NCBI GenBank assembly: GCA_000438415.1
Contig: FR902227.1
Location: forward strand, 1 to 12,390
Direction of reading: 5' to 3'
Source: Clostridium sp. CAG:628
GTDB lineage: Bacteria > Bacillota_I > Bacilli_A > RF39 > UBA660
Length of the DNA: 12,390 nucleotides
This document shows, piece after piece, positions 1-5,849 of the stretch (the first letter of the stretch is position 1; each line of letters opens with the position of its first letter). The notes below the pieces were generated by a model that was given only the letters and a program-made list of their open reading frames with translations, was not told the DNA's origin and did no database searches. The position numbers and the translations under genes are program-made.

Positions 1-31
1 AACTTAATTTATTTACATAATTATTAGTCAT
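1..31 (-). CDS. 5' end of an unidentified gene (partial)
   Basis: Only the first ten codons are in the window (MTNNYVNKLS), so the product cannot be named. The start is supported by a very strong ribosome binding site, AGAAGGAGG at 50-42, nine to ten bases before the ATG, and by a promoter about 30 bases further upstream. The gene continues past the left edge. It follows nrnA on the same strand but has its own promoter, so it probably starts a separate transcript. That it is a gene is inferred from the signals alone. Confidence 0.6.
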   Translation of the reverse strand, partial: MTNNYVNKLS

Positions 32-64
32 ATTGTATTTCCTCCTTCTATCTTAACTAGTTTA

Positions 65-94
65 ATTTTAACATAACTAATTATTTAAAATCAA
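65..94 (-). promoter_or_regulatory. Promoter for the gene at the left edge
   Basis: On the minus strand TTGATT (94-89, 4 of 6 to the -35 consensus) is followed after 18 bases by TAAAAT (70-65, 5 of 6). A TG one base before the hexamer makes it an extended -10. Transcription would start near 58, giving a leader of about 27 bases that holds the strong ribosome binding site. A second TATAAT lies at 102-97 but I see no good -35 for it. Confidence 0.5.
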
Positions 95-123
95 GTATTA
101 TATAAAAAAATAACTAGTATTAA

Positions 124-1095
124 CTAATTATCTTTATTTTCTTTTATATATTGTTTACATAAGTTATCATAATCAATTATTAAGTTATCTAATTCTTCTT
201 TAGTTTTAACTCTTGCTCCACTACTATATTTATGTCCTCCACCATTATAATTACTAGCAAGTTCATTTATAATAGGTCCTCTACTTCTTATGTTAACTTT
301 ATATAATTGATTTTTAGTATCATATGTTACAAATAACCATACTACAAATTCTTCTATATTTGAAAAGTCATTTACCATATTTGAAGCACTTGATGCATCT
401 GCATTAAAAGATGATACTATATCATTTTCTAATATAATGTAAGCAAATTTATTTTTAGTTACTTTTAAATTAGAAGCTATATAACCCATAAGTCTTATTT
501 CGCTCATTGGTCTCATATATATATCTTTATAAATATTTTGTATATTAATTTTATATTTCTTTATTACTTCACCAACTTTAAAGAATATTTTATCATCTAC
601 TGGATTAAAAAGGAATCTATTTGAATCACTTATTATACCTATTAAAAGTACTCTTGCTATTTCTGGGTTTATTTTTAGCTTAGTATTGTTTACTAAATCA
701 AGAAGTATTTCACAAGTAGAACAAGCATTTACATCAATATATTCTAAACCATTAAATGATTCTACAAACGGATGATGATCTATTTTTATAATATTTTTAA
801 ATTTATCAATATTTAAACCATCTATTCTTGACTTATTTGGAACATCTAAAGTTATTACTAGAGATTTATCATAATCAAAATCAAGTGGTTTATCAATATG
901 ACCAATGTATTTAAATTTAGAAACACTTGCACCTAAACTATATACTTTTTTATTTGGAAAGTTTAAAAGAATTATATCTCTTAAGGCTACTTCACTACTT
1001 ATAGCATCAGGATCTGGCCCAATATGTCTTACTATATATATAAGATCATGCTTCTTTATTTCATTATATATTTTCTTTAAAGTATCTTTATTCAT
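124..1095 (-). CDS. nrnA: DHH/DHHA1 family phosphoesterase, NrnA-like (oligoribonuclease / pAp phosphatase)
   Basis: This 323-residue protein has the full set of DHH phosphoesterase motifs. Motif I is HIGPDPDA (residues 24-31), motif II is around D84, motif III is DHH at 106-108, and motif IV is around D157 in IISDSNR. A C-terminal DHHA1 domain carries GGGHKYSSG at 285-293. These are the metal-binding and substrate-binding elements of bacterial NrnA, a cytoplasmic enzyme that degrades 2-5-nt RNAs and dephosphorylates pAp; length and order match. It lacks the membrane segments and GGDEF region of the c-di-AMP phosphodiesterase GdpP. It starts 12 bases after the ackA stop with AGAAAGAG upstream, so the two are probably cotranscribed. 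No clear terminator follows it. NrnA versus a related DHH enzyme acting on dinucleotides cannot be settled from sequence alone. Confidence 0.88.
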   Translation of the reverse strand: MNKDTLKKIYNEIKKHDLIYIVRHIGPDPDAISSEVALRDIILLNFPNKKVYSLGASVSKFKYIGHIDKPLDFDYDKSLVITLDVPNKSRIDGLNIDKFKNIIKIDHHPFVESFNGLEYIDVNACSTCEILLDLVNNTKLKINPEIARVLLIGIISDSNRFLFNPVDDKIFFKVGEVIKKYKINIQNIYKDIYMRPMSEIRLMGYIASNLKVTKNKFAYIILENDIVSSFNADASSASNMVNDFSNIEEFVVWLFVTYDTKNQLYKVNIRSRGPIINELASNYNGGGHKYSSGARVKTKEELDNLIIDYDNLCKQYIKENKDN

Positions 1096-1107
1096 ATTTA
1101 TCTCTTT

Positions 1108-2286
1108 CTATTTTGTTAAATTATATGTATCTCTTGCTATCATAACTTCTTCATCAGTAGGTATTACATATACAGGCACAGTAGAATCATCACTACTAAT
1201 TAGTGTAAGTTTTCCTCTTACATTATTTCTTTCATCATCTAATTTTATTCCTAAGCAAGATAGTTTTTCTATTATTTGTTTTCTAGTACTTATACTATTT
1301 TCTCCAACACCAGCAGTAAATACAAGTGCATCACATCCACCTAGTTCTACAAAATATTCTGCTATATATTTAACTATTTTATTAACATACATATTTTGTG
1401 CAAGTAAACATCTTGCATTTCCATTATTTATTCCTTCTTCTATGTCTCTTGAGTCACTACTTACTCCACTTATTCCAAGTAAACCACTTTTCTTATTTAA
1501 AGCGTTATCTATTTCACTAATATTCATACCAGTTTTTTTCATAACAAAAGGTATTAAACTAGCATCAATGTCTCCACTTCTAGAACCCATAATTATACCT
1601 GCATTTGGTGTGAATCCCATAGAAGTATCAATACATTTACCATTTTTAACAGCTGCTAAAGATCCACCATTTCCTATATGACAAGTAATGATTTTAGTTT
1701 CTTCTTTACCTAAAATACTAATCATTTTTTCACTTACATATTTATGACTTGTTCCATGAAAACCATATTTTCTTACACCATAGTCTTTATACCATTCATA
1801 AGGTACTGGGTATAAAAAGTTTTCTTCTTTCATAGTTTGGTGAAAAGCAGTATCAAATACACCAACTGGTATAGAATTAGGTATAATTTCTTTAAAAGCA
1901 CGTACACCAACTAAATTTGCTGGGTTATGAAGTGGTGCTAAATCACTTAATTCTTCTACAGTATTAATTACTTCATCAGTAATAATTACACTACTTGCAT
2001 ATTTTTCTCCACCATGAACCATTCTATGTCCAATTGCTTTAATTTCACTTAAATCATTAACTATTTTATTTTCTAATAATTCATTAGTAAGTATTCTAAC
2101 AGCATCAGTATGATTGTTTAAAACAGCCTCTTTCTTAATTTTTTCTCCATTTAATTTGATAGTATAGAAACTATTATCAATTCCTATTCTTTCAAATACT
2201 CCACTTATCAATACAGTTTCTTCTGGCATTTCATACATTTGAAATTTTAAACTACTAGAACCTGCATTTACACTTAATATTTTCAT
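1108..2286 (-). CDS. ackA: Acetate kinase
   Basis: Acetate kinase interconverts acetyl phosphate plus ADP and acetate plus ATP in the cytoplasm, usually for fermentative ATP production. At 392 residues it is close to the usual 395-400. Signature 1, VNAGSSSLKFQ, is at the N-terminus; signature 2, GHRMVHGGE, is present; further ASKHA-fold motifs are FDTAFHQTM, RKYGFHGTSHKYV, CHIGNGGS, MGSRSGDID and FTAGVGENS. The C-terminal PTDEEVMIARDT includes the conserved Glu. Active-site Asn (NAGS), Arg (HRMVHGG), His (GFHGTSH) and Arg (GSRSGD) positions are filled. No phosphotransacetylase gene is in the window. The start has AGGAGTGAAG upstream. A terminator hairpin lies 30-57 bases before the ATG, suggesting that expression is controlled by readthrough (see findings). 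nrnA follows after 12 bases. Confidence 0.97.
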   Translation of the reverse strand: MKILSVNAGSSSLKFQMYEMPEETVLISGVFERIGIDNSFYTIKLNGEKIKKEAVLNNHTDAVRILTNELLENKIVNDLSEIKAIGHRMVHGGEKYASSVIITDEVINTVEELSDLAPLHNPANLVGVRAFKEIIPNSIPVGVFDTAFHQTMKEENFLYPVPYEWYKDYGVRKYGFHGTSHKYVSEKMISILGKEETKIITCHIGNGGSLAAVKNGKCIDTSMGFTPNAGIIMGSRSGDIDASLIPFVMKKTGMNISEIDNALNKKSGLLGISGVSSDSRDIEEGINNGNARCLLAQNMYVNKIVKYIAEYFVELGGCDALVFTAGVGENSISTRKQIIEKLSCLGIKLDDERNNVRGKLTLISSDDSTVPVYVIPTDEEVMIARDTYNLTK

Positions 2287-2315
2287 TTTTCTTCACTCCT
2301 CCATTTAATTATATC

Positions 2316-2343
2316 AAAAAAAAAGGATAGTTTCTATCCCTTT
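2316..2343 (-). terminator. Intrinsic terminator in the ackA leader
   Basis: On the minus strand GGATAG (2339-2334), loop AAA and CTATCC (2330-2325) form a perfect stem, extended by one G-U pair and three A-U pairs, followed by nine U (2324-2316). It lies between the promoter at 2426-2398 and the ackA ribosome binding site, so it terminates a short upstream RNA or attenuates ackA. Confidence 0.85.
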
Positions 2344-2397
2344 ATTAAAATTTAGTTATTAAAGTATATTTTACTCACTTGTAAAAGTGAATTAATT

Positions 2398-2426
2398 ATT
2401 ATAAATCATTATACAAAAAAAGTGAA
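2398..2426 (-). promoter_or_regulatory. Putative promoter of the ackA-nrnA transcript
   Basis: TTCACT (2426-2421, 4 of 6) and TATAAT (2403-2398, 6 of 6) are 17 bases apart on the minus strand, placing the start near 2391. The -35 lies inside the terminator hairpin of the upstream gene. The RNA would open with a small hairpin (TCACTT/AAGTGA, 2390-2375) and run about 105 nt to the ackA ATG. Confidence 0.5.
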
Positions 2427-2438
2427 ATTAATTCCACT
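2415..2438 (-). terminator. Terminator of the 284-residue protein gene
   Basis: AGTGGAA/TTTCACT pairs around a TTAA loop (one G-U pair) and runs into seven U. The gene's TAA stop (2430-2428) lies in the loop region, so the hairpin sits exactly at the end of the coding sequence. Confidence 0.65.
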
Positions 2439-3282
2439 CTCTTTTGTACTTGAATTTTTTAGTATATAATTCTTCCATTTCATTATACATACAATTTTCT
2501 TTGAAGTTTTCATCTTCAATATTGTTTTTATAAAAATTCTTTCTAAGACATACTATACATAACTTAATTATTTTATATAATTCTTCTTTAGATATTTTAG
2601 ATTTAAGAAAACTTCTATATGCTCTTTTGTATTCAATACTTTCTTTATTTAGTCCAAACTCACAAAACTCTTCAGTATATTTTGGTATATCTTTATATTT
2701 AATTTCCGTTTTATTACTTGCAATTACAAATATATCTTTATTATCAATAAGAGTTTGTATTTCTTTTTTTGTATAAGATTTTTTTCTATTAAATAATTTA
2801 TTAGTTAAAATAATTATATCTACTTTGTTTGGAACTTCTCCTTCGTCTTTATCTTTACCACAACCTGAACTATAATAATGGTTATATATCATTTTTGTTT
2901 TAAGACTAGTCAAGTACTTATAATTCGTATTATTTACTCTGTTATATAAATCTATCATTTCATTTTCAGTTATTACATTTTCATTATTTACTATATCATC
3001 ATAATATAATTCAGTATGGTACTCATACCCTCCAATTGGACTCCAAAAGTCGCATATTGTTTTTTCACACATTTCTTCATCAGTTGTAACACGTACAAAT
3101 CTATTTAATATTCTAATAAATTCTTCATCTTTAATTGTTTCATAATTATTTAATATATTTTTAATATCTATTAGTAAATTTTTGATAAAACTTTTTATGT
3201 CTATATCACTTGTATATAAAGAACTATAATACATTTTTTCTAATTCATCTAATAAATTGTAATTTAATAATTCTTTTTCCAT
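2428..3282 (-). CDS. Protein of unknown function, 284 residues
   Basis: I do not recognise this protein. It is hydrophilic, rich in Lys, Glu, Asn and Tyr, and shows no signal peptide or membrane segment, so it is probably cytoplasmic. Notable stretches are CEKTICDFWSPIGGYEYH (about residues 77-94), YYSSGCGKDKDEGE (136-149) and a C-terminal basic, probably helical part with several Cys. No nucleotide-binding loop or catalytic motif is evident. It is very likely a real gene: a near-consensus promoter lies just upstream, AAGGA is eight bases before the ATG, and a terminator overlaps the stop, so it appears to be a single-gene transcript. It lies among accessory-looking genes (ATPase, PepSY-like protein) between two housekeeping operons. 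It may be a lineage-specific protein; no function can be assigned. Confidence 0.8.
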   Translation of the reverse strand: MEKELLNYNLLDELEKMYYSSLYTSDIDIKSFIKNLLIDIKNILNNYETIKDEEFIRILNRFVRVTTDEEMCEKTICDFWSPIGGYEYHTELYYDDIVNNENVITENEMIDLYNRVNNTNYKYLTSLKTKMIYNHYYSSGCGKDKDEGEVPNKVDIIILTNKLFNRKKSYTKKEIQTLIDNKDIFVIASNKTEIKYKDIPKYTEEFCEFGLNKESIEYKRAYRSFLKSKISKEELYKIIKLCIVCLRKNFYKNNIEDENFKENCMYNEMEELYTKKFKYKREWN

Positions 3283-3302
3283 AATTCACTTCCTTGATGA
3301 GT

Positions 3303-3330
3303 ATTATACATTATTATATTTAAAAGTCAA
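3303..3330 (-). promoter_or_regulatory. Strong promoter of the 284-residue protein gene
   Basis: TTGACT (3330-3325, 5 of 6) and TATAAT (3308-3303, 6 of 6) are separated by 16 bases. The -35 begins on the base right after the TAG stop of the upstream PepSY-like gene. The leader would be about 13 bases and holds the AAGGA ribosome binding site. It is one of the two best sigma-A type promoters in the window. Confidence 0.75.
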
Positions 3331-3624
3331 CTAAGAAGTTTTATTAGCTAAAATAGAGCCAGTTTTAGCACTTATTTGATAAGTATAAGTTTCATTCATA
3401 TATTTAAATGTAACCATATATATGAATTTTTTATTTTTTCTTTTCAAATTTATGTTATAGTTATCAAGCATTTCTTTTTTTACTCCTAAGTCTTCTGATA
3501 TTATAGTTTTAACTTGTTTTCTAGTAATATATTCTAATTTAATATATACTAAAGATATTCCAAATATCAATATAATTGTTAGTATAAATAATATTATTCT
3601 TTTTTTAGTTTTATTAAGTGTCAT
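3331..3624 (-). CDS. Small membrane-anchored PepSY-like protein
   Basis: This 97-residue protein has a short basic N-terminus (KTKKR), one strongly hydrophobic segment at about residues 9-28, and a C-terminal extracytoplasmic part that reads as a single PepSY-type domain. That part contains RKQVKTIISEDLGV, then alternating strands ending in YTYQISAKTGSIL; the final strand followed by (D/K)xxTGxI is typical of PepSY. PepSY domains are often peptidase-inhibitory or regulatory modules at the cell surface; the partner here is unknown. The start is supported by AGGAGG five bases before the ATG. No terminator follows, and the next promoter abuts its stop, so some readthrough into the next gene is likely. 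The topology (N-in, C-out) is inferred from the positive residues before the segment. Confidence 0.7.
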   Translation of the reverse strand: MTLNKTKKRIILFILTIILIFGISLVYIKLEYITRKQVKTIISEDLGVKKEMLDNYNINLKRKNKKFIYMVTFKYMNETYTYQISAKTGSILANKTS

Positions 3625-3641
3625 AAGTTCCTCCTAGTTAT

Positions 3642-3650
3642 ATTTTACCA
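3642..3650 (-). promoter_or_regulatory. Possible extended -10 before the PepSY-like gene
   Basis: TGGTAAAAT on the minus strand fits an extended -10 (TGnTAAAAT), but no -35 is recognisable. The predicted start, near 3635, falls at the edge of the AGGAGG ribosome binding site, leaving a very short leader. Weak call. Confidence 0.3.
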
Positions 3651-3681
3651 CATATTTATTTTAGTAGTTAGTAATATTTTA

Positions 3682-3777
3682 CTAATTTGTATATCTTGTA
3701 GTCTTTTTTAGATCACCTACTCTTTCTTTTGTTTCATAACCAAAGTCTACTTTTATATTTTCTTTTTCCATATTCAT
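3682..3777 (-). CDS. Possible small ORF, 31 residues
   Basis: A short open frame (beginning MNMEKENIKVDFGYETKERV and ending RYTN) lies in the 210-base gap between the ATPase and PepSY-like genes. GGGTGA lies seven bases before this ATG, an acceptable ribosome binding site; an ATG at 3792 in the same frame would add five residues but has no such site. The stop lies in a perfect 7-bp inverted repeat (TTAGTAA/TTACTAA, 3668-3685) that lacks a U-run. It follows the ATPase terminator, and I see no good promoter. Composition is protein-like (charged, AT-ending codons), but length makes chance likely. It could be a real small protein, a gene remnant or nothing. Confidence 0.25.
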   Translation of the reverse strand: MNMEKENIKVDFGYETKERVGDLKKTTRYTN

Positions 3778-3813
3778 ATATATTTCACCCATTAAAGTAT
3801 ATTCTTTAAAAAG

Positions 3814-3835
3814 AAAAAAAGTACTAAGTACCTTT
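3814..3835 (-). terminator. Terminator of the ATPase gene
   Basis: AAAG-GTAC, loop TTA, GTAC-TTTT forms an eight-pair stem (one G-U) directly after the TAA stop of the ATPase gene, followed by a run of U (positions 3820-3814). Confidence 0.75.
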
Positions 3836-5055
3836 TAATTTTTATTTAAATTTATTATGCTAGAAACTGGTATTGAATAATTATTTTCATCTATTTTAAT
3901 AAGCATATCATTTAAACAGATTATTCCTCCAGGCATAAGTTTTTTCTTTGTATCTTTTAAATACTCAAATGAAGAAATCATTTCTTTAGTTGGCTTACTT
4001 GTTTTTTTAATTTCAAATGGATATATTTCTTCTGCATTAAAGAAAACTAAATCAACTTCATGCTTGTTTTTATCTCTAAAATAACTGATATTAGGATTTA
4101 TACCTACAGCATTATAACTTTTAATTATTTCACTAATTACATAAGTTTCTAAATAATGTCCATTTGCAGCACTCATTTGTAATGTTCTAGCACTTTCATA
4201 TCCTGCTAAAAAAGCACATAAGCCTGTATCCATCCAAACTATTTTTGGCATATGATTTACTCTTTTTTCCCTACTTAAGTTATAAGGAGTTAGTAAATAA
4301 ATTATTCCACTTGTTACTAATATATTTAGCCATGATTTAGCAGTATTATCACTTATTCCTACTTCACTACCAATTTTAGTGTAATTAAGTTGTTCGCCAT
4401 TTCTACTTGCAACGGTTATCATGAAATTCTTAAAAGTTTCTAAATTAGATATACTTACAGCATTTTCTACATCTCTTGTTAAATATGTTTCAATATAACT
4501 ATTAAAAAAATATTCTCTTTTCATTTTATCGTTATTATATAGTTCTGGCATTCCACCTTTAAATATGTATTCATATAAAGTATTTACATCTATTAGTTCA
4601 CTTTTTACAATTTTTTTCGGATTAAATATTTCTTTAGTTTCAGCCTTTTTATTTATTTCACTATAAGTAAAACTATTTAGTCTTACTATTCCAACTCTAC
4701 CTGCTAGTGACTCTTGTACATTTTTCATTAGTTTAAATTGTTGACTACCTGTTAGCCAATACATTCCAGGTTTATTTTCATTATCTACTTTTATTTTAAT
4801 ATATGAAAATAAATTGGGTGCATATTGTACTTCATCTATTAGTAAAGGAGCCTTATGTTCTTCTAAAAATAATTTAGGATCTTCTTGAGCCATAGTTCTT
4901 AAATTTTCATCATCCAAAGTAACGTAATTCATGTTTTCAGGCATTATACTTTTTAAAAGTGTAGTTTTTCCTACTTGTCTAGGTCCAGTTACAAGTAATA
5001 CCTTAAATGCTTCAGATACTTCTAATATTGTTTTTTTTGCTTCTCTTTCTATCAT
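3835..5055 (-). CDS. AAA_14 / DUF4143 family ATPase with nuclease-like C-terminus
   Basis: The 406-residue protein has an N-terminal P-loop ATPase domain: Walker A GPRQVGKTT at 24-32, Walker B PLLIDEVQ at 70-77, a sensor-like WLTGSQQF near 103-110, and SLAGRVG followed by LNSFTYSE. The C-terminal half matches the DUF4143 pattern: YLTRDVENA, a winged-helix-like stretch with GISDNTAKSWLN, then MDTGLCAFLAG, and near the end HEVDLVFF plus YPFEIKKT, which resembles the D...ExK core of restriction-nuclease-like folds. The family is widespread and often multicopy in gut Firmicutes and archaea; its role is poorly known and a link to mobile or stress functions has only been suggested. It is monocistronic, with its own promoter and terminator and a weak ribosome binding site (GGTGA). 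A 22-bp tandem repeat lies just upstream. Start chosen at the ATG right after this promoter; length is typical. Confidence 0.88.
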   Translation of the reverse strand: MIEREAKKTILEVSEAFKVLLVTGPRQVGKTTLLKSIMPENMNYVTLDDENLRTMAQEDPKLFLEEHKAPLLIDEVQYAPNLFSYIKIKVDNENKPGMYWLTGSQQFKLMKNVQESLAGRVGIVRLNSFTYSEINKKAETKEIFNPKKIVKSELIDVNTLYEYIFKGGMPELYNNDKMKREYFFNSYIETYLTRDVENAVSISNLETFKNFMITVASRNGEQLNYTKIGSEVGISDNTAKSWLNILVTSGIIYLLTPYNLSREKRVNHMPKIVWMDTGLCAFLAGYESARTLQMSAANGHYLETYVISEIIKSYNAVGINPNISYFRDKNKHEVDLVFFNAEEIYPFEIKKTSKPTKEMISSFEYLKDTKKKLMPGGIICLNDMLIKIDENNYSIPVSSIINLNKN

Positions 5056-5078
5056 TGTTTCACCAACTTTCTATAGAT

Positions 5079-5107
5079 ATTATACATCATTTTTGTATCA
5101 ATTTCAA
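5079..5107 (-). promoter_or_regulatory. Promoter of the ATPase gene
   Basis: TTGAAA (5107-5102, 5 of 6) and TATAAT (5084-5079, 6 of 6) are exactly 17 bases apart. Transcription would start near 5072, about 17 bases before the ATG. The tandem repeat ends only five bases upstream of the -35. Confidence 0.75.
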
Positions 5108-5112
5108 TACTA

Positions 5113-5191
5113 CACTTCGAATTTGGATGGCTTTCACTTCGAGTTTAGGAAGCTTTCACTTCGAGTTTGAATGGCTTTCACTTCGAGTTTT
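5113..5191. repeat. 22-bp tandem repeat, about 3.6 copies
   Basis: Four copies of CACTTCGA(A/G)TTT start at 5113, 5135, 5157 and 5179; the first three are followed by ten more bases ending in GGCTTT or AGCTTT, and the fourth is cut after 13 bases. The period is exactly 22. It is not a multiple of three, so the array is not coding. Copies differ at a few positions in the second half, while the CACTTCGA core is invariant. It fills the space between the hairpin after rpe and the ATPase promoter. Confidence 0.9.
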
Positions 5192-5194
5192 ATA

Positions 5195-5222
5195 ACAACA
5201 AAGAGTACGTTTAGTACTCTTT
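5195..5222 (-). terminator. Hairpin at the end of the stp-prkC-rsgA-rpe operon
   Basis: A perfect nine-pair stem AAAGAGTAC/GTACTCTTT (5222-5214 with 5208-5200) encloses a five-base loop containing the rpe TAA stop, followed by GTTGTT. The tail is U-rich but interrupted, so termination may be partial. Confidence 0.65.
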
Positions 5223-5849
5223 TATATATTTTACTTTGTTATTAATGTCACCTTTTAATAGATAACTAGAACTAACTAATATGTCTACTTTTTTTTCTTT
5301 TAGTATATCTATATTAGTTTCATTTACTCCACCATCTATACTTATTTTAGTTTTTAAATTATTATCAGTTATATATTTTTTTAGTACATCTATTTTATAT
5401 AGCACACTGTTCAAAAAAGTTTGCCCACTTTTTCCAGGATGTACACTCATTATAATTATTAAATCCAGATATTTTATTAATGGAAATATATCTTTAGGAC
5501 TAGTTTCAGGGTTTATAGCAATACCTACTTCTAAACCATTATTTTTTATGTGATTAATTATATCAATATGATTTTTTACTGCTTCATAGTGAAATGTTAT
5601 GTATTTAGTATTCAACATGCTTAGTTCATCTATATATTTTTCTGGATTTTTAACCATTAAATGTATGTCAAGCATTTTTGTTGTTAATTCACTCAGTTTT
5701 GTTACTTCACTTACTGTATATGTTTTATTATCTACAAATTTACCATCCATTATATCTACATGAATATAGTCTACTATCGAATTATCAAATATTTTAACTG
5801 CTTCTTTTGGTGGAATAGTATTACTTAAGAAACTACCACTTACTTCCAT
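5211..5849 (-). CDS. rpe: Ribulose-phosphate 3-epimerase
   Basis: This enzyme interconverts ribulose 5-phosphate and xylulose 5-phosphate in the pentose phosphate pathway. The 212-residue TIM barrel has the family's metal and acid-base positions: HVDIMDG (30-36), DIHLMV with H63, FHYEA (86-90), MSVHPGKSGQTF (134-145) and IDGGVN with D172. It is a few residues shorter than common homologues. The phosphate-binding loop is slightly unusual (PGKSGQ where PGFGGQ is common), and the end reads VSSSYL rather than the frequent AGSxxF, so it is a diverged but apparently complete member. The start is fixed by AAGGAGG six bases before the ATG, inside the end of rsgA, which it overlaps by 17 bases. It is the last gene of the operon, in the same position as in Bacillus. 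Confidence 0.9.
   Translation of the reverse strand: MEVSGSFLSNTIPPKEAVKIFDNSIVDYIHVDIMDGKFVDNKTYTVSEVTKLSELTTKMLDIHLMVKNPEKYIDELSMLNTKYITFHYEAVKNHIDIINHIKNNGLEVGIAINPETSPKDIFPLIKYLDLIIIMSVHPGKSGQTFLNSVLYKIDVLKKYITDNNLKTKISIDGGVNETNIDILKEKKVDILVSSSYLLKGDINNKVKYIKEY

Noticed and set aside
905..1681. Long plus-strand open frame (258 codons)
   Set aside because: It lies antisense to ackA and nrnA, which are certain; its Ser/Phe/Ile-rich product is what the complement of AT-rich genes gives. The same holds for the other plus-strand frames.
2308..2313. TATAAT just before ackA as its promoter
   Set aside because: No -35 is present (it would fall in the terminator hairpin) and the transcript would start within the ribosome binding site.
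3682..3837. Readthrough extension of the ATPase
   Set aside because: The frame after the ATPase TAA stays open to the small ORF, but the ATPase is already full length and a terminator sits directly after its stop, so this is chance.
5113..5191. CRISPR-like array
   Set aside because: Copies are directly adjacent, with no unique spacers, and no cas gene is nearby; it is a simple tandem repeat.
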